From: Methylocystis sp.
GTDB taxonomy: Bacteria > Pseudomonadota > Alphaproteobacteria > Rhizobiales > Beijerinckiaceae
Reading direction: 5' to 3'
Length of the DNA stretch: 40,546 nt
Assembly: GCF_021731785.1 (NCBI RefSeq)
Contig: NZ_JAKFWS010000050.1
Coordinates: 1-40,546 of the forward strand
In this document: piece after piece, positions 16,905-25,041 of the stretch
How positions within the stretch are numbered: position 1 is the first letter of the stretch
How the letters are laid out: each line of letters opens with the position of its first letter
Position numbers and translations under genes: made by a program
The notes under the pieces: generated by a model
What the model was told of the DNA's origin: nothing
What the model saw: only the letters and a program-made list of their open reading frames with translations
Databases searched by the model: none

Positions 16905-17549
16905 ATGCGCAGATTGATGTTCTTGCTTATCGGAGCGCTTTCCGCATCTTACGCCCGCGCCGACGAACCGCCGCCGGGCTTCGCGCGTCTCGCCGACGTG
17001 GCGCCCGACGTCATTCAGGAGATGCGCTATGCTGGCGCCGATAATTTCACCGGCGAGCCCGTGCCCGGCTATCGCGCGCCGCAATGCTGGCTGCGCACCG
17101 AGGCCGCCAAAGCGCTGGCCGCCGCGCAGAAGGACGCGCGGGCGCGCGGCGTTTCGCTCGTCGTCTACGATTGTTATCGCCCGCTGCGCGCCGTTTCGGC
17201 CTTCGTCGATTGGTCACGCAACGCCGACCAGCGGACAAAGGCGGCGCATTATCCGCGCATCGACAAGAGCGCGCTGTTTCCGGAAGGCTATATCGCCGAA
17301 CATTCGACCCATTCGACCGGACTTGCCGTCGATATTGGGGTCAAAGGCTGGAACTTCGGCACGCCTTTCGACTTTTTCGACCCTCGCTCATGGACGAAAG
17401 GCAAAACCTCAAAGACGGCGCGGGCGCATCGCGACGCGCTTGTCGCGCTGATGCGCCGCCACGGCTTTGATAATTATCCGCGCGAATGGTGGCATTTCAC
17501 ATACAAGGGCGCTGACGGCGCGCCGAGTTATGATGCCGAGATCAAGTGA
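16905..17549 (+). CDS. ddpX: D-alanyl-D-alanine dipeptidase (VanX/DdpX, M15D)
   Basis: 214 residues with a signal peptide (MRRLMFLLIGALSASYARA) and an M15D zinc-peptidase domain. The zinc ligands are His136 and Asp143 (STHSTGLAVDI) and His197 in EWWHF, with catalytic Glu194; Arg92 (YDCYRPL) matches the conserved substrate-binding Arg. VanX-type enzymes split D-Ala-D-Ala. The DdpX form is periplasmic and recycles cell-wall dipeptide, unlike cytoplasmic VanX of resistance clusters. No VanA or VanH gene is nearby, so a recycling role is more likely than glycopeptide resistance. The start ATG 16905 has GGAG upstream; a TTG at 16866 would spoil the signal peptide. Confidence 0.9.
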   Translation: MRRLMFLLIGALSASYARADEPPPGFARLADVAPDVIQEMRYAGADNFTGEPVPGYRAPQCWLRTEAAKALAAAQKDARARGVSLVVYDCYRPLRAVSAFVDWSRNADQRTKAAHYPRIDKSALFPEGYIAEHSTHSTGLAVDIGVKGWNFGTPFDFFDPRSWTKGKTSKTARAHRDALVALMRRHGFDNYPREWWHFTYKGADGAPSYDAEIK

Positions 17550-17583
17550 GTCGGTTCGCGCCGCGCGATTGAACTGAAGCCTC

Positions 17584-19686
17584 ATGCGTCCGTCTTTGCT
17601 CGATCCCTTCTTCGGTCGCATCGCCGCGCTGCCTGGCGTCGGACCGAAAACCGCCAAGCTGTTCGACCGGCTGCTCGCCAGGCCGGGAAGCGAAGCGCGC
17701 CTCGTCGATCTACTTTTCTATCTTCCGTCCAACGTCATCGACCGGAGCGCGCGGCCCACGATCGCCGCCGCGCCGCTCGATACGATGGTCGTCTTGAAGG
17801 CGTGCGTCACCGAACATCGCCGGCCGCAGGGCCGCTATTCGAAATCTCCCTATCGCGTGCTCGTTGAAGACGACACCGGCGATGTCGAGCTCGTGTTCTT
17901 TCTGGCCAATCAGGACTGGATCGAGCGCAGCCTGCCGATCGGCGCGACGCGCTGGATATCGGGTCGCATCGAGCTTTACGACGGCCGCCGCCAGATCGTG
18001 CATCCCGACCGCGTCCTTGACGACGCCGGATTTGCAAAACTCCCAGCGTTCGAACCTGTCTATGGACTCACCGAGGGCTTGCAGGCGCGCTATGTCTCAC
18101 GCGCGAGCGAAGAGGCGCTGGCGCGCCTGCCGAGCCTTGCCGAATGGCAGGATGCCAGCGTTCTTTACGCCAACAAGTTTCCGGCATTTGCCGAGGCGCT
18201 GCGCGCGGCGCACCGGCCCGCAGGCGCCGATGCGCTCTCTCCGCAGCACCCGGCGCGTCAGCGTCTTGCGCTCGATGAGCTGCTCGCAAGCCAGCTGGCG
18301 CTGCGGCTCATTCGCGCCAAGATGCGGCGACCAAGAGGTCGCGCGCACAAGGGCGACGGCCGCTTGGCCGGCGCAATCGAATCCGGCTTGCCGTTTCGAC
18401 TGACGCGCGCGCAACAGCGCACGCTCGAAGAGATTCGCGCCGACCTTGCGTCGGACAAACGCATGCTGCGGCTTGTGCAAGGCGACGTCGGGTCCGGCAA
18501 GACGATCGTCGCGGCGCTGGCCATGGCGAGCGTGACGGAGACCGGCCGTCAATGCGCCCTGATGGCGCCGACCGAAATTCTTGCGCGCCAACACTACGAG
18601 CGTCTTGCGCCATTACTCGTAGCTGCAGGATTACGCGTTGCATTGTTGACCGGCCGGGCCAAGCCGAGCGAGCGGACGGCGCTCCACGCCGCAATCAAGG
18701 CTGGAGAGATTGACATCGTCATCGGCACCCATGCCCTGGTGCAAGGCGATCTCGCCTTTTGCGACCTCGGCCTCGCCGTCGTTGACGAGCAGCATCGCTT
18801 CGGCGTCGAGCAGCGGCTGGCGCTGGGCGCCAAGGGCGACGCCGTCGACGTGCTGGTAATGACGGCGACGCCAATTCCGCGCACGCTGGCGCTGACCGCG
18901 TTTGGCGATATGGACTGCTCCGCGCTCGACGAAAAGCCGCCCGGCCGCACGCCGGTCTCGACGCGGGTGCTTCCGGCCGAACGGATCGAAGAGGTGATCG
19001 CCGGGCTGCGGCGCGCCCTAGCGCAGGGCGCGCGCGCCTATTGGGTCTGCCCGCTCGTCGAGGAGAATGAGGAGCTCGACCTCGCAGCGGCGCAGCAACG
19101 CCGCGCCGATCTCGCCAAACTCTTTGGAGCGGCGGTCGGCCTTGTTCATGGACGCATGAAGTCGGCTGAAAAGGACGCCGTGATGGACGGGTTCCAGCGC
19201 GGCGACGTCAAAATTCTGGTCGCGACCACGGTGATCGAAGTCGGCGTCGACGTTGCGGAGGCGACCATCATGGTCATCGAACACGCCGAGCGCTTCGGTC
19301 TTGCGCAACTGCACCAGCTGCGCGGTCGCGTAGGACGCGGCGCGGCGGAATCTTCATGCCTGCTGCTTTACAAAGGTCCGCTGAGCGACGCCGCCAAGGC
19401 GCGCCTGATGATCATAAGGCAGACGGAAGACGGATTTCGAATTGCTGAGGAAGATCTCCGGCTGCGCGGCGAGGGCGAAATTCTCGGCGTGCGGCAGGCT
19501 GGTTTGCCCAGCTTTCGCCTCGCCGATCTCGCCGCCCATGCACGGCTCCTCGCCATCGCGCGCGACGACGCGGAATTGATATTGCGCCGCGATCCAGAAC
19601 TGACGAGTGAGCGAGGCCAGGCGTTGCGCGCCCTGCTCTATCTGTTCGAACGCGACGAGGCCGTCCGCCTGCTGCGCGCCGGCTGA
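17584..19686 (+). CDS. recG: ATP-dependent DNA helicase RecG
   Basis: A 700-residue, full-length branch-migrating helicase that rewinds and regresses stalled replication forks and processes Holliday junctions and R-loops. It has an N-terminal wedge/OB domain (about 1-230, VVLKACVTEHRRP). The Walker A motif (GDVGSGKT) is near residue 300, the box DEQHRFGVEQR, typical of RecG, starts at 401, and motif III is MTATPIPRTLALT. The C-terminal helicase part includes IEVGVDVAEA and the motif VI segment LRGRVGRG. The start is ATG 17584. The genes converge, with 14 bases between its stop and the methyltransferase stop on the other strand. Confidence 0.97.
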   Translation: MRPSLLDPFFGRIAALPGVGPKTAKLFDRLLARPGSEARLVDLLFYLPSNVIDRSARPTIAAAPLDTMVVLKACVTEHRRPQGRYSKSPYRVLVEDDTGDVELVFFLANQDWIERSLPIGATRWISGRIELYDGRRQIVHPDRVLDDAGFAKLPAFEPVYGLTEGLQARYVSRASEEALARLPSLAEWQDASVLYANKFPAFAEALRAAHRPAGADALSPQHPARQRLALDELLASQLALRLIRAKMRRPRGRAHKGDGRLAGAIESGLPFRLTRAQQRTLEEIRADLASDKRMLRLVQGDVGSGKTIVAALAMASVTETGRQCALMAPTEILARQHYERLAPLLVAAGLRVALLTGRAKPSERTALHAAIKAGEIDIVIGTHALVQGDLAFCDLGLAVVDEQHRFGVEQRLALGAKGDAVDVLVMTATPIPRTLALTAFGDMDCSALDEKPPGRTPVSTRVLPAERIEEVIAGLRRALAQGARAYWVCPLVEENEELDLAAAQQRRADLAKLFGAAVGLVHGRMKSAEKDAVMDGFQRGDVKILVATTVIEVGVDVAEATIMVIEHAERFGLAQLHQLRGRVGRGAAESSCLLLYKGPLSDAAKARLMIIRQTEDGFRIAEEDLRLRGEGEILGVRQAGLPSFRLADLAAHARLLAIARDDAELILRRDPELTSERGQALRALLYLFERDEAVRLLRAG

Positions 19687-19700
19687 CGCGATGTCCCACG

Positions 19701-20897
19701 TCAGACGCGACGCGCGATCACGACTCGGTTGCTGTTGACGCCCTTCACATTGTTGGCGACGCCCCAACAGTTGCTAGTTTTGGTGAAGCTCTGCGCATTG
19801 ACCAGCACGCCGAGCCGCTCGAACGGAAGCTCGTCGAGCGCGCGCCAGACCAGTTGCTCCAAAGGAAGCGCGCCGCCCCTCACTTCGCCGACCTCATAAG
19901 CGACGTGGCCGCCGGGCTTCACCACTCGGGCCAGTTCGGTAAAAACCGCACGTGTCATCGCGCTCCAGTCTCGCGGCGCGCGAAGTTGCGAGAGGCTGAT
20001 GCCCCCGGCGTCGATTCCCGCAAACCAGTTGCGCAGCCAATTGTCTCCGCGATAATCGACGACATCCAGAAACGGTGGCGAGGTGACGACGAGATCGACC
20101 GTTGCGTCACCGATGTGCGTCAAGCGCGCCGCGTCGGCCACGGCGAGCTCAGCGTCGCAAGCGAGCGGCGCGCCTTCTGCGAGCAGCGCGCGCGATTTCT
20201 TGAGAATCAGCTCGCCGATGTCGCGCCGCGGCGGCGTTTGCGCGCGACGCGCGTTGATCTTCAGTTGCGCCTTGATCGACACGGCCTGGTTCGGCGGCAT
20301 CGTATAGACCGAAAAGAATCCGGGCGAGTGGCCAGTCAATCGATTGAGCGCCACCATCCGAAGCCAGTCGTCGACGGCGTCAAGGACGCCGTCGTTCTCG
20401 CGCACGAGCAGATAATGGCGCAGCGCGCAAATCTGCCGCAGCGTCTCAAAATGATAGAAGGCGAGAAGATCGTCGCGTTCGATTTCGCCGCGCCCCCACG
20501 GCGCCGCCGCCAGCCGCGCCTCGATCTCGCCAAGCGTTGGAGGACGCAGCCGCGGTCGCGTCAAGAGCAGCGACAGCGGATTGGCGTCGGACCCGATCGG
20601 CTTTCGTCCCATGAACGCCGCTTGCAGAACGCTGGTGCCGCGCCCCATGAATGGATCGCACAGGACATCGCCCGGCTGCGTCAGCCGATCGATGAAGAAC
20701 GCCGGGAGCTGCGGCTTGAAACAGGCGCGATAGCTGATCTCATGGAGCGGATGCGCGCGCCGTTGTCCGGCGGTCCAGAAGGCGTTGACGTAATAGGCAA
20801 CGCCTTCGGCGATGACGACGCTGGTCGGCGCGCCGAACTCCGACCGCCGCAATTCCTGAAAAAATCCCGAGTCCGTGAACTTTAGGGCGGCGCTCAT
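19701..20897 (-). CDS. Solitary DNA (N4-cytosine or N6-adenine) methyltransferase
   Basis: 398 residues. The SAM-binding motif I is DPFMGRGT (81-88), followed by SDANPLS (acidic motif II), and the catalytic motif IV is TSPPF (272-276), of the type used to methylate exocyclic amino groups of cytosine-N4 or adenine-N6. Motif I comes first and about 185 residues lie between it and motif IV, so the probable target-recognition region sits between them, an alpha-like order. No restriction endonuclease gene lies nearby, so this looks like an orphan methylase with a regulatory or protective role. It starts 3 bases after the stop of the XRE/HigA gene, so the two are almost certainly co-transcribed. 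The recognition sequence cannot be predicted. Confidence 0.85.
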   Translation of the reverse strand: MSAALKFTDSGFFQELRRSEFGAPTSVVIAEGVAYYVNAFWTAGQRRAHPLHEISYRACFKPQLPAFFIDRLTQPGDVLCDPFMGRGTSVLQAAFMGRKPIGSDANPLSLLLTRPRLRPPTLGEIEARLAAAPWGRGEIERDDLLAFYHFETLRQICALRHYLLVRENDGVLDAVDDWLRMVALNRLTGHSPGFFSVYTMPPNQAVSIKAQLKINARRAQTPPRRDIGELILKKSRALLAEGAPLACDAELAVADAARLTHIGDATVDLVVTSPPFLDVVDYRGDNWLRNWFAGIDAGGISLSQLRAPRDWSAMTRAVFTELARVVKPGGHVAYEVGEVRGGALPLEQLVWRALDELPFERLGVLVNAQSFTKTSNCWGVANNVKGVNSNRVVIARRV

Positions 20898-20900
20898 GCC

Positions 20901-21185
20901 TCAATCGCGCCGACGATCGGCGAGACTCGGCAACGACTTGATCCTCGCTCCGGCCGCGCGGCGCGCGAGCGAAAGTTCATATTGAGTCTGCAACTCGAGC
21001 CAATCTTCGGGTTCGACCCCAAACCAATGCCCGAGCCGCAACGCCGTATCGGCGGTGACCCCGCGCTGCCCGTTGATGATGGCGGTGACCCGATTGACCG
21101 GCACGTCGATATCTCGCGCCAGGTCCGACGCCGTCAGTCCAAGGTCCTGCAAATGACGGGCGAGAATTTCGCCGGGGTGCGACAT
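20901..21185 (-). CDS. HigA/VapI-type XRE-family regulator
   Basis: 94 residues beginning MSHPGEILARHL, the standard opening of HigA antitoxins. It carries an XRE helix-turn-helix (about 14-58: LGLTASDLARDIDVPVNRVT, then INGQRGVTADTALRLGHWFG) and the VapI tail EPEDWLELQTQYEL. HigA binds DNA as a dimer and neutralises the HigB RNase. No higB is found upstream or downstream, so this is an orphan regulator. The ATG 21183-21185 is chosen for the GGAG 8-11 bases before it and the match to family starts. The frame stays open upstream to 21371, but that part is Arg/Pro-rich. It is directly followed by the methyltransferase, which it may control. Confidence 0.85.
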   Translation of the reverse strand: MSHPGEILARHLQDLGLTASDLARDIDVPVNRVTAIINGQRGVTADTALRLGHWFGVEPEDWLELQTQYELSLARRAAGARIKSLPSLADRRRD

Positions 21186-21222
21186 CCCATTCTCCATCGA
21201 CGCCAGTTTGCGTTTTGCCGAA

Positions 21223-21240
21223 CGCGGGCGAACGCCCGCG
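21223..21240. promoter_or_regulatory. Palindrome upstream of the HigA-type gene, candidate operator
   Basis: CGCGGGCG at 21223-21230 and CGCCCGCG at 21233-21240 are exact reverse complements separated by AA. The site is 38 bases upstream of the chosen higA-type start, where an autoregulatory XRE protein would bind. Its high GC content makes chance occurrence possible. Confidence 0.35.
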
Positions 21241-21402
21241 CGTCGCAGCCGTGGTGGACGGCGCGCATTCGCGGGCGCTCCGCCCCGAACGCCGCTCAAG
21301 AACCGTCTGGTGAGCTCTTCATGGTAGCGGCCCATGCCCCGCCCCCGCCGAATATCGTTTTCGTAAACCATATTATCTGGTCCGCAAACTCGGCTGAGGT
21401 CA

Positions 21403-22527
21403 CTATGCGCTTTCGCCCTCGATCCATTTCGCGCGCGTTTCGGCGATGAAGTCGGCGAGACAACCGGCGGCGATCGCCGCGCGCAGGCCCGACATCAATT
21501 CCTGATAGTAGGCGACATTGGCTTGCGTGAGCAGCATCATCCCAAGAATCTCCCCCGCTTTTACGAGGTGGTGCAGATAGGCGCGCGAATAATCGCGCGC
21601 TGCGGGGCAGGACGACTGCTCGTCGAGCGGCCGCGAGTCATCGGCGTGGCGCGCATTACGCAGCGTCACCCGTCCATGACGGGTATAGGCCAGGCCGTGT
21701 CTACCTGCGCGAGTCGGCATCACACAATCGAACATCTCGACTCCACGCGAAACAGCTTCGACGATGTCGTCAGGCGATCCCACGCCCATAAGATAACGAG
21801 GCTTTGATTCGGGCAAATGCGGGGCGGTGGTCTCGAGCATGTCGAGCATCACGTCCTGAGGTTCGCCGACGGCGAGACCCCCGACGGCGATCCCGTGGAA
21901 ATCCATGCCGGCGAGCGCTTTGGCGCTTTCGATCCGAAACCGCTTCGACTCGCCGCCTTGCACAATGCCGAACACCGCCCTGCCCGCGCGTGCCCGAAAA
22001 GCCTCGCGCGAGCGCTCGGCCCAGCGCAGCGAGAGGCGCATGGCGCGTTCGGCCTCGTCTTCGGAACATGGCAGGCGCACGCATTCGTCAAGCTGCATCT
22101 GAATGTCCGAACCTAGGAGATCCTGAATCTCCATCGAGCGCTCGGGCGAAAGATGATGTCGCGACCCGTCGATATGCGACTGGAAGGTGACGCCGCTTTC
22201 ATCGAGCTTGCGCAGCTTTGCAAGCGACATCACCTGAAAGCCGCCCGAATCGGTGAGGATCGGATAGGGCCAGCGCATGAATTCATGCAGGCCGCCGAGC
22301 CGCGCGATCCGCTCTGCGCCCGGCCGCAGCATCAGATGATAGACATTGCCGAGCAGAATGTCGGCGCCGGCACCGCGCACGTCCTCGGCGAACATCGCCT
22401 TCACCGTCGCCGCCGTGCCGACCGGCATAAACGCCGGCGTGCGGATGGTCCCACGCGGCGTCAGGATTTCGCCTTGCCGCGCCGATCCGTCGGTCGCAAG
22501 AACGGAGAACGAAAAACCCTGCGTCAC
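21403..22527 (-). CDS. tgt: tRNA-guanine transglycosylase lacking canonical zinc ligands
   Basis: 374 residues. Tgt replaces guanine-34 of GUN-anticodon tRNAs with preQ1, the committed step of queuosine modification. The general-base Asp93 (TDSGGFQ) and nucleophile Asp267 ([13 protein letters not shown]) are present, as is LDEC (147-150), which in bacterial enzymes contacts preQ1. The C-terminal zinc site, CxCxxC plus a His 26 residues later in Zymomonas and E. coli, reads S305-S-C307-P-A-A310 with Ala336 at the His position, so only one of four ligands remains. The fold around it ([11 protein letters not shown]) is otherwise intact. It starts at GTG 22525-22527, overlapping the stop of the unknown gene by 4 bases (GTGA). 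Confidence 0.95.
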   Translation of the reverse strand: MTQGFSFSVLATDGSARQGEILTPRGTIRTPAFMPVGTAATVKAMFAEDVRGAGADILLGNVYHLMLRPGAERIARLGGLHEFMRWPYPILTDSGGFQVMSLAKLRKLDESGVTFQSHIDGSRHHLSPERSMEIQDLLGSDIQMQLDECVRLPCSEDEAERAMRLSLRWAERSREAFRARAGRAVFGIVQGGESKRFRIESAKALAGMDFHGIAVGGLAVGEPQDVMLDMLETTAPHLPESKPRYLMGVGSPDDIVEAVSRGVEMFDCVMPTRAGRHGLAYTRHGRVTLRNARHADDSRPLDEQSSCPAARDYSRAYLHHLVKAGEILGMMLLTQANVAYYQELMSGLRAAIAAGCLADFIAETRAKWIEGESA

Positions 22528-22856
22528 TTGTGGTCCTTTGCGCCGAGCGCGGCAATCTTCACGATGCGGTAAACGCCGCTGTCGCTCTCATTGAACCATA
22601 CGACGAAATCCGATCCGATCTTTATCGTCGCCTCGCGCAGGTCCGTTCGCCAACTCGCGCCTCGCCCAAAGTCGATCCGCCCGTCGCGGCGCAGGATGAA
22701 CGGACGGACGCAGTCGCCGTCGAGCGCGAACGCGCCGAAGAGCTCCCATGTCGAAGCGATGCGCATGTCTTCGATCCGCGCGTCGATGGTCATCGGCGCT
22801 TCTCTTGGATCGTCCCGCCAGAGCGCCAGAATGCGCATGTCGCGAGCGTCGCTCAT
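22524..22856 (-). CDS. Unknown 110-residue protein coupled to queA and tgt
   Basis: 110 residues with no signal peptide, membrane helix or recognised motif. The sequence looks like a compact beta-rich soluble domain: [58 protein letters not shown]. Its ATG overlaps the queA stop (ATGA, 22853-22856) and its stop overlaps the tgt start (GTGA, 22524-22527), so all three are translationally coupled. This placement suggests a role linked to queuosine synthesis or to Tgt itself, but that is inference. The alternating charged and hydrophobic pattern and even composition argue that it is a real gene. Confidence 0.8.
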   Translation of the reverse strand: MSDARDMRILALWRDDPREAPMTIDARIEDMRIASTWELFGAFALDGDCVRPFILRRDGRIDFGRGASWRTDLREATIKIGSDFVVWFNESDSGVYRIVKIAALGAKDHK

Positions 22857-23914
22857 GTCTCAAAGCGCTGCAGCAGACAGGCGTCGCCATAGGAATAAAA
22901 GCGATAGCCGCTTTCGATCGCATGCGCATAGGCGGCCTTCATGCGCTCGAGGCCCACGAATGCGGCGACCAGCATGAACAACGTCGAGCGGGGAAGATGG
23001 AAGTTGGTGAGCAGCATGTCGACGGCGCGGAAACGATATCCCGGCGTGATGAAAATTCCGGTGCGCTTCGCATAAGGCGCAATCCTGCCGGCGTCGTCCG
23101 CCGCGCTTTCCAGCACGCGCAGCGCCGTCGTGCCGACGGCGACGATGCGGCCGCCCTGCGCTCGCGTCTCATTGAGCGCCTGAGCCGTTTGCGCGTCGAG
23201 TCGCGCAAATTCTTCATGCATCTTGTGCAAGTCCGTGTTTTCCGCCTTCACCGGAAGAAACGTGCCCGCGCCGACATGCAGCGTCACGCGATGAAGGCCG
23301 ACGCCGCGCGCTTTGATCGCCGCCAGCAGTTGCGTGGTGAAATGCAGGCCGGCCGTCGGCGCGGCCACCGCTCCCGCTTCGTGCGCAAAAATCGTCTGAT
23401 AATCCGTCTCGTCGCGCGCGTCGGCCGAGCGCCTGCCGGCGATATAGGGCGGCAACGGCATGACGCCCGCCTGCTCGATTGCAACGTCCAGCGCCGGTCC
23501 GACAAGATCGAAAGCAAGCGTAATCTCGCCGTCATCGCCCTTGGCTTCGACGTGCGCGTCAAGCCCGCTGTCATCGTTAGCAAACCGAATGCGATCTGCA
23601 ATTGCGAGTTTCTTCGCCGGGCGCATCAATGCGCGCCAATGTGAGGCGTCAAGCCGTTCGATCAGCGTCGCTTCGACGTTGGCGCTCAATTGGCCGCGCA
23701 GGCGCCGACCGGAAAGTCGCGCGTGAATGACCCGAGAATCGTTGACGACCAGCGCATCTCCCGGTCGCAAATAGTTGGGCAAGTCCCGCACCCGCCGGTC
23801 CTCGAAGCCAGCTTTCGCCGGCACGACCAGCATACGCGCGCTGTCGCGCGGGCTCGCAGGCCGCAACGCGATGCGCTCCGCCGGAAGTTCGAAATCGAAG
23901 AGATCGACGCGCAT
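22853..23914 (-). CDS. queA: S-adenosylmethionine:tRNA ribosyltransferase-isomerase
   Basis: 353 residues, full length. QueA transfers and isomerises the ribosyl part of SAM onto preQ1 at position 34 of tRNA, giving epoxyqueuosine. Family signatures are [17 protein letters not shown] at the N-terminus, [33 protein letters not shown] and the C-terminal [16 protein letters not shown]. The enzyme is soluble and works directly after Tgt, encoded two genes downstream. The start is ATG 23912-23914; the ribosome-binding site is weak. A palindromic repeat lies 17-39 bases upstream of the start, between queA and the cyclophilin gene. Confidence 0.97.
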   Translation of the reverse strand: MRVDLFDFELPAERIALRPASPRDSARMLVVPAKAGFEDRRVRDLPNYLRPGDALVVNDSRVIHARLSGRRLRGQLSANVEATLIERLDASHWRALMRPAKKLAIADRIRFANDDSGLDAHVEAKGDDGEITLAFDLVGPALDVAIEQAGVMPLPPYIAGRRSADARDETDYQTIFAHEAGAVAAPTAGLHFTTQLLAAIKARGVGLHRVTLHVGAGTFLPVKAENTDLHKMHEEFARLDAQTAQALNETRAQGGRIVAVGTTALRVLESAADDAGRIAPYAKRTGIFITPGYRFRAVDMLLTNFHLPRSTLFMLVAAFVGLERMKAAYAHAIESGYRFYSYGDACLLQRFET

Positions 23915-23930
23915 GGAAGCTCATATAAAG

Positions 23931-23953
23931 ATGGCCGGGACAAGCCCGGCCAT
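23931..23953. repeat. Small dispersed palindrome
   Basis: ATGGCCGGG (23931-23939) and CCCGGCCAT (23945-23953) form a perfect 9-bp stem with a 5-base loop. This ATGGCCGGG/CCCGGCCAT hairpin is a common intergenic repeat in alphaproteobacterial genomes. Read on the minus strand it lies between the cyclophilin and queA genes and could attenuate read-through, but no solid T-run follows. Confidence 0.6.
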
Positions 23954-23980
23954 ATCATGCGTCCGCGTAAAGCAGAGACG

Positions 23981-24436
23981 TTATCCCAACGTCGCCCTGA
24001 CGATCTTGTCGGGATCGGGAACGGGCTCGCCGCGCTTGATCTTGTCGACATTCTCCATTCCGGAGATCACCTCGCCCCAGACTGTATATTTATTGTCGAG
24101 GAAGCGGGCGTCATCGAAGCAGATGAAGAACTGCGAATTGGCGCTGTCCGGGCTTTGCGCCCGGGCCATCGAGCAGGTTCCGCGCACATGGGGCGCGCTG
24201 TTGAACTCCGCCTTGAGGTCCGGATATTGCGAGCCGCCTGTGCCGGTGCCGCGGGGGCACCCGGTCTGCGCCATGAAACCGTCGATCACGCGGTGAAAAA
24301 CGATTCCGTCGTAGAATCCTTCCGAGACGAGCTTCTTGATGTGCGTCACATGATTGGGCGCAAGGTCCGGACGGAATTTGATGACGACCGGTCCTTTCGT
24401 CGTCTCGAGCGTCATGGTGTCGGCGGCTTCGGTCAT
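23981..24436 (-). CDS. ppiB: Cytoplasmic peptidyl-prolyl cis-trans isomerase (cyclophilin)
   Basis: 151 residues without signal peptide. The cyclophilin core is complete: DGIVFHRVIDGFMAQ carries the catalytic Arg, GTGTGGSQYPDLKAEF and RGTCSMARAQSPDSANSQFFIC complete the binding pocket, and NKYTVWGEVISGMENVDKI closes the barrel. It speeds proline isomerisation during protein folding. It lies 44 bases downstream of a second, exported cyclophilin with which it shares a 32-base identical stretch around the active-site codons. The pair upstream of queA is a conserved arrangement in Rhizobiales. Confidence 0.93.
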   Translation of the reverse strand: MTEAADTMTLETTKGPVVIKFRPDLAPNHVTHIKKLVSEGFYDGIVFHRVIDGFMAQTGCPRGTGTGGSQYPDLKAEFNSAPHVRGTCSMARAQSPDSANSQFFICFDDARFLDNKYTVWGEVISGMENVDKIKRGEPVPDPDKIVRATLG

Positions 24437-24480
24437 TAGCGCTTCCTTTGATTTCTTTCGGGCGCGACGGCTGTTGAATC

Positions 24481-25032
24481 TCAGCTCTCGTCGCCGGCGA
24501 CGCGCATCTTGATGATCTTGTCGGGATTGTCGACCATGCCGTTATTGGACTGGGAGCCCTTCTTGATCTTATCGACGATGTCCATTCCTGACACGACTTC
24601 CCCAAAGACCGTATATTTGCCGTTGAGCTGCGGCGCGTCGGCATAACAGATGAAAAACTGGGAATTTCCGGAATTGACGTCGCCGCCTTCGCGCGCCATT
24701 CCAACTGTGCCGCGCTTGAACGGCGTATCCGTAAACTCGGCCTTCAGATCCGTATAGCGCGAACCTTGCATTCCGGTGCCGGTTGGATCGCCGGCTTGCG
24801 CCATGAAACCGTCGATCACGCGGTGAAAGACGATCCCGTCGTAGAAATGCTCCTTGGCGAGCTTTTCGATCCGCTCGACATGTTTGGGCGCGAGATCCGG
24901 CCGCAGCTTGATGGTGACGCGACCGTCCTTTGTGTCGAGATACAGGGTGTGATCATCGGCCGCCCTGGCCGGCGCGGCGCTGAGCGCGGCGGCGGCCGCA
25001 GCGGCAAGAAGCAGACGGCGCGTAAGTTTCAT
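24481..25032 (-). CDS. ppiA: Periplasmic peptidyl-prolyl cis-trans isomerase (cyclophilin)
   Basis: 183 residues with a clear signal peptide (MKLTRRLLLAAAAAAAL, cleavage near PARA-AD) followed by a full cyclophilin domain: DGIVFHRVIDGFMAQAGDPTG, GSRYTDLKAEF, RGTVGMAREGGDVNSGNSQFFIC, GKYTVFGEVVSGMDIVDKIKKG. It acts on proteins in the periplasm. The start ATG 25030-25032 has GGGAGG upstream. It is 9 bases downstream of coaD, so they share an mRNA. The symbol follows its exported location rather than a proven orthology to E. coli ppiA. Confidence 0.92.
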   Translation of the reverse strand: MKLTRRLLLAAAAAAALSAAPARAADDHTLYLDTKDGRVTIKLRPDLAPKHVERIEKLAKEHFYDGIVFHRVIDGFMAQAGDPTGTGMQGSRYTDLKAEFTDTPFKRGTVGMAREGGDVNSGNSQFFICYADAPQLNGKYTVFGEVVSGMDIVDKIKKGSQSNNGMVDNPDKIIKMRVAGDES

Positions 25033-25041
25033 GAAGCCTCC

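Noticed and set aside
21186-21371. A higB toxin gene upstream of the HigA-type gene
   Set aside because: All three minus-strand frames were read; none shows HigB-like sequence, and the in-frame extension is Arg/Pro-rich.
22857-23980. preQ1 riboswitch controlling queA or tgt
   Set aside because: No preQ1-type aptamer was recognised before queA; the only structure is a 9-bp dispersed palindrome.
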